From positions 1,375,001 through 1,439,000 of the forward strand of contig NC_015555.1 in the NCBI RefSeq assembly GCF_000189775.2: a DNA stretch of 64,000 nucleotides, given 5' to 3'. Made by a program: the position numbers and the translations under genes. This DNA comes from Thermoanaerobacterium xylanolyticum LX-11. Its GTDB lineage: Bacteria > Bacillota > Thermoanaerobacteria > Thermoanaerobacterales > Thermoanaerobacteraceae. Below are positions 18,505 to 28,347 of this stretch, one piece after another; positions within the stretch are counted from its first letter, which is position 1; every line of letters begins with the position of its first letter. A model generated the notes under the pieces. The model had not been told where the DNA came from. It saw only the letters and a list, made by a program, of their open reading frames with translations, and made no database searches.

Positions 18505-18534
18505 GTTATAAATAAGCAAAGAAATATATGTCAG
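18505..18534 (-). promoter_or_regulatory. Possible sigma-A-type promoter for the flgB flagellar operon
   Basis: On the minus strand CTGACA (18534-18529) is followed after 18 bases by TATAAC (18510-18505), about 100 bases before the flgB start. No sigma-D (TAAA-N15-GCCGATAA) match was seen. A TGTCGAA heptamer lies further down the leader (18444-18438). Moderate-to-weak match; other AT-rich hexamers in the gap could serve instead. Confidence 0.35.
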
Positions 18535-18592
18535 TATTTATCAAATTTTGTCAAAATATATTATATCACTGGATGATTTTAAAGACCATAAG

Positions 18593-18624
18593 AAAAAAGT
18601 CCTAAATTTACTTAGGACTTTTTT
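18593..18624. terminator. Bidirectional-looking terminator after codY
   Basis: A perfect 13-base inverted repeat (18593-18605 and 18612-18624) with core AAGTCCTAA / TTAGGACTT, a 6-base loop, and A- and T-runs forming the outer stem. It lies 5 bases beyond the codY stop on the minus strand and separates the topA-hslVU-codY unit from the flagellar operon. Confidence 0.9.
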
Positions 18625-18628
18625 CGCA

Positions 18629-19387
18629 TTATCTTTTTAATTTTTTAAGCTCATCTATAAGTTTATCATTCAGAATTTTTATGTGGGTTCCTTTCATCCC
18701 TAACGATCTGGACTCAATAACACCAGCACTTTCGAACTTTCTCAAAGCATTAACAATTACAGACCTTGTTATCCCGACTTTATCAGCTATCTTGCTGGCT
18801 ACAAGCAAACCTTCATTTCCATCCAACTCTTCAAATATATGAATCACAGCTTCTAATTCTGAATAAGATAATGTGGCCAAAGCCATCTGTACTACTGTGC
18901 GTTTCCTTTCATCTTCCTCCATTTCGTAGTTCTTAGATCTTAGTATTTCTAATCCTATGACTGTAGCACCGTATTCAGCTAAAATAATATCATCATCAGT
19001 AAATTTATCTCCTACTCTTAAAAGCATTAAAGTGCCCAGCCTATTTCCTCCGCCAAAAACAGGGACTATAGTTTCAAAAGCATCGTCTTTTTTTATAAGC
19101 ATGGCTTTGCTTTCTTTAGTCAAGTTTATAGACGTTTCTGTTATCTTTAAAAGTTCATCATTAAAATCTTCTGAAAACTGCATCCCTTTGACTACCGATT
19201 CATCTATATCTCCCACAAATTTTTCTATATTTTTCCCTAAGAGCTTGCCTCTTCTGCTTACTATAAAGACATCGCAGTTGATAACATCCTTCAGTATCTC
19301 AGACAATTCATTAAAATCAACTGGTTGAACACCTGTTTTTTGAAGTACCTTATTTACTTTTCTAATTTTCTCTAATAGTATCCCCAT
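18629..19387 (-). CDS. codY: GTP/branched-chain amino-acid-sensing repressor CodY
   Basis: A 252-residue global regulator. The N-terminus [20 protein letters not shown] leads into a GAF ligand-binding domain, with [16 protein letters not shown] and [17 protein letters not shown] visible. The C-terminal winged helix has [20 protein letters not shown] and [17 protein letters not shown], which is nearly invariant in CodY. CodY represses stationary-phase genes when GTP and branched-chain amino acids are plentiful. ATG 19387 follows AGGAGG; the frame's earlier start is unlikely. The hslVU-codY-flgB order is that of Bacillus, where CodY also controls the flagellar operon. Confidence 0.98.
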   Translation of the reverse strand: MGILLEKIRKVNKVLQKTGVQPVDFNELSEILKDVINCDVFIVSRRGKLLGKNIEKFVGDIDESVVKGMQFSEDFNDELLKITETSINLTKESKAMLIKKDDAFETIVPVFGGGNRLGTLMLLRVGDKFTDDDIILAEYGATVIGLEILRSKNYEMEEDERKRTVVQMALATLSYSELEAVIHIFEELDGNEGLLVASKIADKVGITRSVIVNALRKFESAGVIESRSLGMKGTHIKILNDKLIDELKKLKR

Positions 19388-19400
19388 TATTATCCTCCTC

Positions 19401-20783
19401 TTAAAGTATGTATTTGTTAACATCAAATCTGTTTAAATTATCTTTTAGCTGTTCATCGATATAATTCTTATCGATAATCACTTTGCTACCAGTTATGTCA
19501 GGAGCTTCAAACGATAACTTTTCAAAAAGCTTCTCCATTACTGTGTGTAATCGCCTTGCACCTATGTCTTCAGATTGTTGATTTATTATATAAGCAATTT
19601 CTGCAATCCTATCTATTCCATCATCTGTGTACTCAATTTCTACACCTTCAGTGCTCAGTAATGCCGCATACTGTTTTGTTAGTGCATTTTTAGGCTCCTT
19701 CAAAATCCTTATGAAATCTTCTTTAGTTAGAGGTTTAAGCTCCACTCTTACAGGAAATCTTCCTTGTAGCTCAGGAATTAAGTCACTTACCTTAGATACA
19801 TTAAATGCACCTGCAGCTATAAAAAGAATATAATCCGTTTTAACAGGACCGTATTTTGTCATAACCGTGCTGCCTTCCACTATAGGCAATATATCCCTTT
19901 GAACTCCTTCTCTAGATACATCTGGACCATTAGTGTATCCGCTTCCAGCAATTTTGTCAATTTCATCTATAAAGATTATTCCATCTTGTTCCGTTCTCCT
20001 GATGGCCTCATCGATAACTTCATCCATATCAATCAAATTTTGGGCTTCTTCAGATTCTAAAATTTTCTTCGCTTCACCTATAGGAACTTTTTTATACTTC
20101 TTTTTTTTAGGCAAAATATCGGCAAACATATCCTGCAAATTGATGTTCATTTCTTCTGCACCTAAGTTTGAATACATTTCTAAGATAGGTGAGGAAGAAT
20201 CTGTTATCTCAATCTCAATTATCCTATCGTTTAATTCTCCGCTTCTTATTTTTTCTCTTAATTGCTCTTTTTGCATTTTTATTTCTTGCCCATCATCATC
20301 ATGAGTATCCTCATCGCCTTGTGCATTAAATAAAAACTCAAACGGATTTTTCTGCCTTTTGCTTTTTCTGCCATTTATCAAGTAATCTAATATTCTCTCT
20401 TCTGCAAGCTCTTTTGCCCTTAACATGACATTTTGCATCTTCTCCTGCTTAACCATTCGAATGGCCGACTCAAGCAGATCTCGTATCATCGACTCTACAT
20501 CTCGTCCAACATAACCGACTTCTGTAAACTTAGTAGCCTCAACTTTAACAAAAGGAGCTTCGATAAGTTTTGCAATTCTTCGTGCTATTTCCGTTTTTCC
20601 TACGCCTGTAGGTCCAATCATCAAAATATTTTTAGGCGTTATTTCATCCTTTATTTCATCTGGTAGCAAATTTCTGCGGTATCTATTCCTAAGTGCCACA
20701 GCTACAGATCTTTTTGCCAAATCTTGACCAACTATATATTTATCAAGTGCGTCGACAATTTCCTTTGGAGTATAATTCTTCAT
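19401..20783 (-). CDS. hslU: ATP-dependent protease ATPase subunit HslU (ClpY)
   Basis: A 460-residue AAA+ unfoldase. Walker A is GPTGVGKT at residues 57-64; Walker B is [15 protein letters not shown]; sensor and C-terminal regions ([27 protein letters not shown]) are clear. The central I-domain (about residues 110-245) is polar and glutamate/lysine-rich. HslU feeds proteins into HslV. A GGAGGGA site precedes the ATG; hslV ends 13 bases upstream. Confidence 0.98.
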   Translation of the reverse strand: MKNYTPKEIVDALDKYIVGQDLAKRSVAVALRNRYRRNLLPDEIKDEITPKNILMIGPTGVGKTEIARRIAKLIEAPFVKVEATKFTEVGYVGRDVESMIRDLLESAIRMVKQEKMQNVMLRAKELAEERILDYLINGRKSKRQKNPFEFLFNAQGDEDTHDDDGQEIKMQKEQLREKIRSGELNDRIIEIEITDSSSPILEMYSNLGAEEMNINLQDMFADILPKKKKYKKVPIGEAKKILESEEAQNLIDMDEVIDEAIRRTEQDGIIFIDEIDKIAGSGYTNGPDVSREGVQRDILPIVEGSTVMTKYGPVKTDYILFIAAGAFNVSKVSDLIPELQGRFPVRVELKPLTKEDFIRILKEPKNALTKQYAALLSTEGVEIEYTDDGIDRIAEIAYIINQQSEDIGARRLHTVMEKLFEKLSFEAPDITGSKVIIDKNYIDEQLKDNLNRFDVNKYIL

Positions 20784-20796
20784 GCTAAGTCCCTCC

Positions 20797-21327
20797 TTAC
20801 AAGCTTTCTACTGTTATATGATCGTTTGTATATACGCAAATTTGAGATGCAATCTCAAGGGACTTTCTCGCGATTTCATCTACTGGTAAATCTGTATTGT
20901 ACCTTAGCGCAAGTGCTGCCGACATTGCGAAATTTCCACCGGAACCAATCGCAATTACATCGTTATCTGGCTCAATCACTTCGCCATTGCCAGAAATGAC
21001 TAACGTGACATTTTTATCTGCTGCAATTAAAAGTGCCTCTAACTTTTTTAGAATTTTGTCTTTTCTCCATTCCTGTGCAAGTTCAACCGCAGCTCTTTTT
21101 AAATTTCCACTGTATTGCTCTAATTTTTCTTCAAACATTTCAGATAAAGTAAATGCATCAGCTACTGATCCAGCGAAACCAACTAACACCTCATCATTGT
21201 ACAACCTTCTGATCTTCTTAGCTCCGTGTTTTAAAATTGTATTTTCACCAAATGTTACTTGCCCATCACCAGCTATTGAAACTTTATTGCCGCGTCTTAC
21301 GGCAACTATAGTAGTACCTTTAAACAA
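20797..21327 (-). CDS. hslV: ATP-dependent protease peptidase subunit HslV (ClpQ)
   Basis: About 176 residues, 20S-proteasome-like. From TTG 21327, preceded by GGGGGGTGA, the product begins [16 protein letters not shown]; removal of the first four residues would expose Thr5 as the catalytic N-terminal nucleophile. AGDGQVTFG and [14 protein letters not shown] are conserved. Bacillus ClpQ uses an N-terminal Ser instead, so this is the threonine type. The frame is open to 21363, but that extension has no ribosome site. Confidence 0.95.
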   Translation of the reverse strand: MFKGTTIVAVRRGNKVSIAGDGQVTFGENTILKHGAKKIRRLYNDEVLVGFAGSVADAFTLSEMFEEKLEQYSGNLKRAAVELAQEWRKDKILKKLEALLIAADKNVTLVISGNGEVIEPDNDVIAIGSGGNFAMSAALALRYNTDLPVDEIARKSLEIASQICVYTNDHITVESL

Positions 21328-21412
21328 AATTTCACCCCCCAAAAAACAATATAATATTAACACAAAATTTATAACATTTCAATAATATTTCAAAATTTTT
21401 TATATATTTAAA

Positions 21413-23470
21413 TTACTTTACGTAATCACAATTACTGCATTTAATAATCTTTCGCCCTTTTGAATGCTTCTCAACAAGCAAGGCCCCACATTTAGGACAT
21501 GTTTCTGATATAGGCCTATCCCAAAACATAGTGCCACAATTGGAAGAATTTTCACACGCATAATAAACTTTTCCTTTTTTGCTTTTTTTAATAATGATTT
21601 TACCTCCACATTTAGGACATGTAACACCAATTTCTTCGTATAATGGTTTAGTATTTTTACACTCCGGAAATCCAGGACAAGCTAAAAATTTACCATAACG
21701 GCCGTACTTTATAACCATATTTCTGCCGCAGAATTCGCATTTAATATCAGTTTCTTCATCTTTTATTTCAATATCTTTCATTTGTTCTTCTGCTATCTTT
21801 AGTGAAGCATTAAAACCATTGTAAAATTCATCGATGACATCACACCACTTTTCAATTCCTTCTTCTATTCTGTCAAGCTGCTCTTCCATTTGCGCCGTAA
21901 ATTTTACATCTACTATGTCTGGAAAGAATTCTTTCATTACATCTGTTACAATAAACCCCAATTCCGTAGGTTTAAGATTTTTCTTTTCTTTTATCACATA
22001 TCCTCGTTCTAATAATGTAGATATTATAGGAGCGTAAGTGCTTGGCCTTCCTATACCTTTTTCCTCAAGCTCTTTTATCAGTGTAGCTTCAGTATATCTT
22101 GCAGGTGGCTGCGTAAAATGCTGCTCTGGCTTTAATTCTTTTAATTTCAAAAAATCTCCGCTATTAAGCATTGGAAGCATCTTATCTTCATTTTCATTTT
22201 CATCATCATCTGTGTAAACCGCCATAAAACCAGAAAACTTAATTTTAGAGCCACTTGCCTTAAACACGTAATTTTTATTAATAATATCAACATTCATCGT
22301 GTCATATAAGGCCGGTGACATTTGACTTGCCAAAAATCTACTCCAAATCAATTTATACAATTTATATTGATCTGGCTTTAAAGAATCCTTAATTTTCTCA
22401 GGGTCTAAATCTATGTATGTAGGTCTTATAGCTTCATGAGCGTCTTGAATATTCCCTCCCTTTTTTGCATATGTAGCATTTGGATTTGCATATTCCTTTC
22501 CGTATTTCTGCAATATATACTCATAGGCTGCTTTTTTAGCTTCATCTGAAACTCTTGTTGAGTCTGTTCTCATATAAGTTATTAATCCAAGGCTGCCTTC
22601 ACCCTTTATTTCTACACCTTCATAAAGTTGCTGTGCAATCATCATCGTCTTTTTCGCAGTAAAACCCAATGTTTTTGAGGCTTCTTGTTGCATTGTACTT
22701 GTTATGAAAGGAGGTGAAGGATTTCTCTTTTTTGTACCTATTTTGACATTTTCTACTACATAATCATCTGTCAAATCTTTTACTATTTCATTTACATCAT
22801 TCTCATTTTTTAACTCTACTTTTCCATCTTTTGTACCATAAAATTTTGCTTCAAAAGATTGTGTCTTTTTTTCTTTATACAAATATGCCGATATGCTCCA
22901 GTATTCCTCCGGTTTAAAATCCTCAATTTCCTTTTCTCTATCACAAATCAATCTTGTTGCTACCGATTGAACTCTACCTGCACTCAAGCCTCTCTTTATT
23001 TTTTTCCAGAGCAGTGGACTTATATTATAACCTACAAGTCTATCTAAAATTCGCCTAGCCTGCTGTGCATCAACTAAATTCATATTTATTTCTCTCGGAT
23101 TTTTAATGGCATTCTGTATGGCATTTTTTGTTATCTCATGAAACTCTATCCTACATTTTTCATTAATATCAATATTTAATAAACTTGCCAAATGCCATGA
23201 TATAGCTTCCCCTTCCCTATCCGGGTCCGTTGCAAGGTAAATTTTCGATGCATTTTTTGCCTCTTTTTTTAACTTCTCGATTATAGGTCCTTTTCCGCGA
23301 ATCGTTATGTATTTTGGTTCAAAATTTTTTTCAATATCTATCCCAAGCTGACTTTTAGGCAAATCCCTTATATGCCCCATAGATGCTTCGACCTTATAAT
23401 TTTTGCCTAAATATTTATGTATTGTTTTAGCCTTAGATGGCGATTCTACTATTACCAAAGATTTTTCCAT
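21413..23470 (-). CDS. topA: DNA topoisomerase I
   Basis: A 685-residue type IA topoisomerase that relaxes negative supercoils. The Toprim domain begins LVIVESPSKAKTI and holds TDPDREGEAISWHL; the active-site tyrosine is in GLITYMRTDSTRVSDEA (about residue 298). The C-terminal end has three zinc-ribbon units, each with paired CxxC-type cysteines (CEFCG, CPKCGGK, CPKCGALL). It leads the topA-hslV-hslU-codY cluster, 44 bases after dprA. Length is usual for clostridia. Confidence 0.98.
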   Translation of the reverse strand: MEKSLVIVESPSKAKTIHKYLGKNYKVEASMGHIRDLPKSQLGIDIEKNFEPKYITIRGKGPIIEKLKKEAKNASKIYLATDPDREGEAISWHLASLLNIDINEKCRIEFHEITKNAIQNAIKNPREINMNLVDAQQARRILDRLVGYNISPLLWKKIKRGLSAGRVQSVATRLICDREKEIEDFKPEEYWSISAYLYKEKKTQSFEAKFYGTKDGKVELKNENDVNEIVKDLTDDYVVENVKIGTKKRNPSPPFITSTMQQEASKTLGFTAKKTMMIAQQLYEGVEIKGEGSLGLITYMRTDSTRVSDEAKKAAYEYILQKYGKEYANPNATYAKKGGNIQDAHEAIRPTYIDLDPEKIKDSLKPDQYKLYKLIWSRFLASQMSPALYDTMNVDIINKNYVFKASGSKIKFSGFMAVYTDDDENENEDKMLPMLNSGDFLKLKELKPEQHFTQPPARYTEATLIKELEEKGIGRPSTYAPIISTLLERGYVIKEKKNLKPTELGFIVTDVMKEFFPDIVDVKFTAQMEEQLDRIEEGIEKWCDVIDEFYNGFNASLKIAEEQMKDIEIKDEETDIKCEFCGRNMVIKYGRYGKFLACPGFPECKNTKPLYEEIGVTCPKCGGKIIIKKSKKGKVYYACENSSNCGTMFWDRPISETCPKCGALLVEKHSKGRKIIKCSNCDYVK

Positions 23471-23514
23471 TTTGATACCTCCAAAACAATTATTAATTAT
23501 ATCAAATTGTCTTA

Positions 23515-24603
23515 TTAATTAAAACTTTTTTCATATTTATTTCCAGGTAATCTGACAATAAGCCCTTTAATCGTCAGTGATGATAAAAGATAATTGACTT
23601 TAGATATAGGAAATTTAGTTATCTCCACAATTTCTTCTATATCTCTTGGGCATTCTGATATTATAGCGTACAGTTTTCTTTCTTCACTGCTTAGTGTATT
23701 TACGAATCGCTCATTTATTCTTGTTTTTATATCTTCTCTAAAATTATACTCATCAAGTATATCGCTGACACTTGCGACTAACTTTGCACCTTGCTTTATT
23801 AGTCCGTTTGTGCCTTGGCTGTAAGCACTTGTAATAATACCTGGAACAGCAAAAACATCTCTTCCCTGTTCCAATGCAAATTTAGCAGTAATCAAAGAAC
23901 CACTTTTAACACCCGCCTCGACAACTAATACGCCTAATGACAAGCCACTTATTATCCTGTTTCTGGCAGGAAAATTGCCTGCTACAGGAAGATAATCAAG
24001 CGGATATTCAGATACAACAGCACCTTTAGAAATTATTTCTTCCATCAATTTTTTATTTTCTTCAGGATATGCTATATTTACTCCGCATCCAAGTACAGCA
24101 ATTGTCCTTCCTCCAGCTTTTATAGCGCCTTTGTGAGCTTGACTGTCGATTCCTCTGGCCATTCCACTTATTATAGTAAACCCATGCTTGGATAATTCAT
24201 ATGAAAATTTTTCAGACATCAATTTGCCGTATGATGTAGCATTTCTTGAACCGACTATGGCAATCGACATATCATCAGATTCAGTAATATTACCTTTTAC
24301 ATATAAAACTGGAGGCGCATCGTATATTTCTCGAAGTAGTTTTGGGTATTCATCATCATCTATCAATAGAACTTTTACTTCTTCTTTATGTAACCTTTCT
24401 GCGTATTTGTACGGTTCAATCTTTTTTGCCTCTATTATACTGTTTAAAACCCTTCCATTATTAACCACTTGTTTTATGTCTTCCAAACTTGACTTATATA
24501 CATTTTCTGCGTTTCCAAAATAATCCACAAGTTTTTTAAAAGTCTTTGCACCTACGCCATTAATTGAGCTGAGCCAAACATAAAATACTTTATTCCTATC
24601 CAT
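23515..24603 (-). CDS. dprA: DNA-processing protein DprA
   Basis: A 362-residue protein with an N-terminal helix-hairpin-helix-like SAM region (INGVGAKTFKKLVDYFGNAE), the Rossmann DprA core with VGSRNATSYGK, ISGMARGIDSQAHKGAI and VVEAGVKSGSLITAKFALEQ, and a C-terminal winged helix. DprA loads RecA on incoming single strands during transformation. The comM-like gene at 26804-28336 is another competence-linked gene nearby, but no uptake machinery is in this window. Confidence 0.97.
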   Translation of the reverse strand: MDRNKVFYVWLSSINGVGAKTFKKLVDYFGNAENVYKSSLEDIKQVVNNGRVLNSIIEAKKIEPYKYAERLHKEEVKVLLIDDDEYPKLLREIYDAPPVLYVKGNITESDDMSIAIVGSRNATSYGKLMSEKFSYELSKHGFTIISGMARGIDSQAHKGAIKAGGRTIAVLGCGVNIAYPEENKKLMEEIISKGAVVSEYPLDYLPVAGNFPARNRIISGLSLGVLVVEAGVKSGSLITAKFALEQGRDVFAVPGIITSAYSQGTNGLIKQGAKLVASVSDILDEYNFREDIKTRINERFVNTLSSEERKLYAIISECPRDIEEIVEITKFPISKVNYLLSSLTIKGLIVRLPGNKYEKSFN

Positions 24604-24714
24604 TATTGCACCTCAAATATATATTTAAACATTATCATTATAATAATAAAAAATAAAAAATAAAAGCAGGTATTTTATATATTTTTGTCGAATAAGTATA
24701 AGTTGGGTGATAAA

Positions 24715-25443
24715 ATGGTAAAACAGTTTTTAACGATAAAAAGTTTAAAAGAACACATATACAAATATGGATTTGAAATAGAAGGATTCAAGATAAGCAG
24801 CAATGCTTTAAGATGGCTTGAGAAAGAAAAAAATAGATTAAATGATTTGATGAAATACGAAAATGAACTTTACAATTTAGATTATAAGTTGATTGGAGGA
24901 ATTGACGAAGTAGGACGAGGACCTTTAGCAGGTCCTGTCGTTGCAGGATGTGTCATACTTCCAAAACAATCATTTATTCCAGATATTGATGATTCAAAAA
25001 AATTAAGTGAGTCAAAAAGAGAACTATTGTCTGAAATAATTAAAAAAAAAGCTATTGCATATGGTATTGGCATAATAGATAATGAACAAATTGATAGAAT
25101 AAACATACTAAACTCCACTTATGAAGCCATGAAGGTGGCGATTTCTAATCTTAATATTAAAGCTGATTTTTTGCTGGTAGACGCAATAACAATACCAGAC
25201 ATTGATATTGCACAAATACCCATAATAAAAGGTGACGCAAAAAGCATTTCTATTGCGGCTGCATCTATAGTGGCTAAAGTTACAAGGGATAACATAATGA
25301 GAAAATACGATGAAATGTATCCACAGTATGGGTTTTGCAAAAACAAAGGTTACGGCACAAAAGAACACATAGAAGCTATAAAAAAATACGGGCCATGCCC
25401 AATACATAGAAAAACCTTTTTAAAAAGTATATTAGGTGATTGA
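24715..25443 (+). CDS. rnhB: Ribonuclease HII
   Basis: A 242-residue RNase HII that removes RNA primers and single ribonucleotides from DNA. The catalytic motif IGGIDEVGRGPLAGPVVAG (Asp64, Glu65), DDSKKLSESKRE and LVDAITIPD are visible. The N-terminal 50 residues are the usual Firmicute extension. ATG 24715 follows GGGTGAT; a TTG at 24685 would add ten residues and overlaps a TTTGTCGAA sequence. It is a plus-strand gene among minus-strand neighbours, paired with yraN. Confidence 0.97.
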   Translation: MVKQFLTIKSLKEHIYKYGFEIEGFKISSNALRWLEKEKNRLNDLMKYENELYNLDYKLIGGIDEVGRGPLAGPVVAGCVILPKQSFIPDIDDSKKLSESKRELLSEIIKKKAIAYGIGIIDNEQIDRINILNSTYEAMKVAISNLNIKADFLLVDAITIPDIDIAQIPIIKGDAKSISIAAASIVAKVTRDNIMRKYDEMYPQYGFCKNKGYGTKEHIEAIKKYGPCPIHRKTFLKSILGD

Positions 25444-25447
25444 TTAC

Positions 25448-25816
25448 ATGAATAATAAAATATTAGGTAATTTAGGAGAAACAATTGCAGAAAATTATTT
25501 AAAAAAATCCGGTTATAATATTGTCTGCAAAAATTTTAGATGCTCTATCGGAGAAATAGATATAATAGCATTAAATAAAGATAGCCTGATTTTTGTTGAA
25601 GTTAAAACAAGGACTTCAACAAAATTCGGCTATCCAAAGGAAGCGGTAACATACCATAAAAAAAACAAAATCATTAAAGTCGCGGAAACTTTTTTGGCAT
25701 TTAATGAAAAATATACAAATCATATTTTTAGATTTGATGTGATTGAAATATTAGTCGATCCAAAAACATTTAAGCTTAACAATATAAATCACATAAAAGA
25801 CGCTTTTACGCGTTAG
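25448..25816 (+). CDS. YraN-family (UPF0102) nuclease-like protein
   Basis: A 122-residue protein with a restriction-endonuclease-like fold signature: GEIDIIAL (Glu36, Asp38) followed by LIFVEVKTRTS (Glu51, Lys53), the PD-(D/E)xK pattern. LGNLGETIAENYLKKSGY is the family N-terminus. The biochemical role is not established, though a role in DNA repair or recombination is often supposed. ATG 25448 has AGGTGA 8 bases upstream and lies 4 bases after the rnhB stop. Its 3' end overlaps the converging trpS by 11 bases. Confidence 0.92.
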   Translation: MNNKILGNLGETIAENYLKKSGYNIVCKNFRCSIGEIDIIALNKDSLIFVEVKTRTSTKFGYPKEAVTYHKKNKIIKVAETFLAFNEKYTNHIFRFDVIEILVDPKTFKLNNINHIKDAFTR

Positions 25817-25823
25817 GTAAAAG
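25803..25823. terminator. Hairpin in the overlapping 3' ends of yraN and trpS
   Basis: CTTTTAC (25803-25809) and GTAAAAG (25817-25823) form a 7-base stem with a 7-base loop across the converging ends. It contains both stop codons. No long U-run follows on either strand, so termination efficiency is uncertain. Confidence 0.5.
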
Positions 25824-26789
25824 TCCCATCTTATCCTTAACTTTATTTACAGTTGCCTTTGCAATTTCACTGGCTTTTTCAGCACCGTCTTTTAATACTT
25901 CATTTATAAAATTTGAATCTAAGTTTCTGTAATTAGATTGTATTTCTTGAAGTCTTTCTACTATGACATCAACTAGTTCTTTTTTTAAGGTTCCATACCC
26001 TTGCCCCTTAAATCTTGCTTCCACGTCTTCTATGCTTATGTCGGTAAATGCGCTATATAGCGTAAGCAAATTGCTTAAACCTGGTTTATTCTCAGGATCA
26101 TATCTTATCACGTTTTCTGAATCTGTGACTGCCTTCATGATTTTTTTCTTTACCAAAGAAGGTTCATCTAATAAATTTATTTTGCTGTATTGATTTTCGC
26201 TGCTTTTGCTCATTTTTTTATCAGGTTCAGTCAAGCTCATTATTCTCGAACCAGTCTTCAAAATCATCGGTTCAGGTATCACAAAAGTATCGCCAAATCT
26301 ATTGTTAAATCTTATAGCTATATCTCTTGTAAGTTCTAAATGTTGTTTTTGATCATTGCCTACAGGAACAAAGTTTGTATCGTATAGCAAGATATCTGCC
26401 GCCATCAGGTCAGGATACGTGAACAAACCTACAGACACAGACTCTTTGCCTTTGCTTTTTTCTTTAAATTGAGTCATTCTATTTAACTCGCCAAAATATG
26501 TCATGCACTGTAGCAACCAAGCAAGTTCTGAATGCTCTTTAACATGTGATTGAACAAAAATAATCACTTTTTTAGGATCAAGGCCTATGGCAAGATAAAG
26601 TCCAGCCAATTCAATGGATTTTTTGCGCAAAGTTTCTGGATCTTGTGGAACTGTCAATGCGTGCAAATCTACAATACAAAATAAGCAACTATAGTCATCT
26701 TGAAGTTTTACAAATTGTTTCATTGCTCCTAAGTAATTGCCAATATGAATATCCCCTGTTGGTTGCACACCTGAAAAAACTCTCTGCAT
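25806..26789 (-). CDS. trpS: Tryptophanyl-tRNA synthetase
   Basis: A 327-residue class I synthetase that charges tRNA-Trp. The HIGH-type motif is GDIHIGNYLG (residues about 12-21) and the KMSKS loop is PDKKMSKSSENQYSK. VPVGNDQKQHLELTRDIA is the tryptophan-pocket motif. Length is normal. It starts 15 bases after the comM-like gene, so no T-box leader can fit in front of it; any such control would have to lie upstream of that gene. Confidence 0.98.
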   Translation of the reverse strand: MQRVFSGVQPTGDIHIGNYLGAMKQFVKLQDDYSCLFCIVDLHALTVPQDPETLRKKSIELAGLYLAIGLDPKKVIIFVQSHVKEHSELAWLLQCMTYFGELNRMTQFKEKSKGKESVSVGLFTYPDLMAADILLYDTNFVPVGNDQKQHLELTRDIAIRFNNRFGDTFVIPEPMILKTGSRIMSLTEPDKKMSKSSENQYSKINLLDEPSLVKKKIMKAVTDSENVIRYDPENKPGLSNLLTLYSAFTDISIEDVEARFKGQGYGTLKKELVDVIVERLQEIQSNYRNLDSNFINEVLKDGAEKASEIAKATVNKVKDKMGLLPNA

Positions 26790-26803
26790 CTTTCACACCT
26801 CTT

Positions 26804-28336
26804 TTAATTGCTTATGTATTTATTGTTAAAATTTCTATATTGAAATGCTTCTACAACATGTTCATATTTAACATCATGGCTTCCTTCTAGATCAGCAATC
26901 GTCCTTGCTAATTTCACTATTTTATTATAAGCTCTGGCACTAAGTCCTAATGTGTCAAAGTATTCTTTTATCATATCTGTAGTTTTTTTATCAAGTTTTA
27001 TGTATTTTTTTATCATATTATTATTTAGCTGAGAATTAAAAAATATACCACTGCCTTTATACCTTTTTAATTGAATCTCTCTTGCCTTTTTTACTCTATT
27101 GCGTATCATCTCTGATGTTTCGACATTTGCATCATCATCAAAATACTTTTGCTTGTCGACGCGATTTACCTCAACATGCAAATCAATCCTATCCAATAAA
27201 GGACCGGAAATTTTGTTTTGATAACGCCTTATTTCATTAGGAGTGCATCTGCATTCATGAGTATCGTCGCCTAAATAGCCGCAAGGACATGGATTTAATG
27301 CAACAATGAGAATTACTTTAGCTGGATACGTAAAAGTAGCATTGACTCGTGATATTGTCACACATTCATCTTCTAACGGTTGCCTAAGCGCTTCAATAGC
27401 ATCTCTCCGAAATTCGGGAAACTCATCGAGAAATAAGACACCGTAATGTGCTAAAGAAACTTCTCCTGGTTTCGGAATCCTGCCACCACCAACCAAAGAA
27501 ACTGTTGAAATAGTGTGGTGAGGCGCTCGAAAAACCCTGTTTGTCAATAGTGAAACATCTTCAGACAAAGTCCCTGCTATACTATGTATTTTGGTAACTT
27601 CTAATGCCTCTTCCAAAGTCATCTCTGGAAGTATGGTAGGAAACCTTCTTGCTAACATAGTTTTGCCTGAACCAGGAGGACCTACAAGCATGACATTGTG
27701 GCCACCGGCAGCAGCAATTTCAAATGCTCTTTTTGCATTTTCCTGTCCTTTTACATCAGAAAAATCTACATCATAATTTTTTCTTTTGAAAAGCTCATCA
27801 ATATCGATTTTAATACTGTCAATTACTTTTATACCGTTTATGTAATCAACAACGTCTTTTAATGATTTGACAGGTATAACTTCTACATCTTTTGTTATAG
27901 CAGCTTCTTTTGCATTTGCATATGGCAGTATTATCCTTTTAATTCCGTAGAGTCTTGCATCCATAGCCATAGGCAGCGCACCTTTAATTGGCCGTAGAGA
28001 ACCATCAAGTGATAGCTCGCCCAGCAAAACGGTATCATTATCAACAGGTTTAACTTGTCCAGTGCATATAAGTATTCCTACAGCTATCGGCAGATCAAAC
28101 GATGTACCTTCTTTTTTAGTATTAGCAGGCGCTAAATTTACTGTTATTTTTTTTACCGGAAATTCGTACCCACTATTTTTTATAGCAGCTCTTACTCTAT
28201 CTCTTGATTCTTTTATTTCTGTATCGCCTAGTCCAACTATATCAAAAGCAGGAAGTCCATTTGATATATCAATTTCTACATCTACTACATATCCGTCTAT
28301 ACCTAAGATTGCCATGCTTTTTGTTATAGAAAGCAT
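26804..28336 (-). CDS. YifB/ComM-family Mg-chelatase-like AAA ATPase
   Basis: A 510-residue protein with an N-terminal Lon-like S5 domain (about residues 1-170; TVNLAPANTKKEGTSFDLPI), then an Mg-chelatase AAA domain with P-loop GPPGSGKTMLARR and LFLDEFPEFRRDAIEALRQP, and a C-terminal helical domain. In Haemophilus, ComM is a helicase that promotes branch migration in transformation. ATG 28336 has GGGGGA upstream. The gene is cotranscribed with trpS and follows rbgA by 12 bases. Confidence 0.95.
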   Translation of the reverse strand: MLSITKSMAILGIDGYVVDVEIDISNGLPAFDIVGLGDTEIKESRDRVRAAIKNSGYEFPVKKITVNLAPANTKKEGTSFDLPIAVGILICTGQVKPVDNDTVLLGELSLDGSLRPIKGALPMAMDARLYGIKRIILPYANAKEAAITKDVEVIPVKSLKDVVDYINGIKVIDSIKIDIDELFKRKNYDVDFSDVKGQENAKRAFEIAAAGGHNVMLVGPPGSGKTMLARRFPTILPEMTLEEALEVTKIHSIAGTLSEDVSLLTNRVFRAPHHTISTVSLVGGGRIPKPGEVSLAHYGVLFLDEFPEFRRDAIEALRQPLEDECVTISRVNATFTYPAKVILIVALNPCPCGYLGDDTHECRCTPNEIRRYQNKISGPLLDRIDLHVEVNRVDKQKYFDDDANVETSEMIRNRVKKAREIQLKRYKGSGIFFNSQLNNNMIKKYIKLDKKTTDMIKEYFDTLGLSARAYNKIVKLARTIADLEGSHDVKYEHVVEAFQYRNFNNKYISN

Positions 28337-28347
28337 CAAAAATCCCC

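Noticed and set aside
18408-18592. CodY-binding motif (AATTTTCWGAAAATT) upstream of flgB
   Set aside because: The best stretches match only about half of the positions in AT-rich DNA.
21364-21412. Terminator between topA and hslV
   Set aside because: Only AT-rich partial repeats without a stable stem were found.
21418-21630. A 70-codon minus-strand frame with cysteine motifs inside topA
   Set aside because: It is an out-of-frame reading of the topA zinc-ribbon region.
26790-26803. T-box leader before trpS
   Set aside because: Only 14 bases separate it from the comM-like gene.
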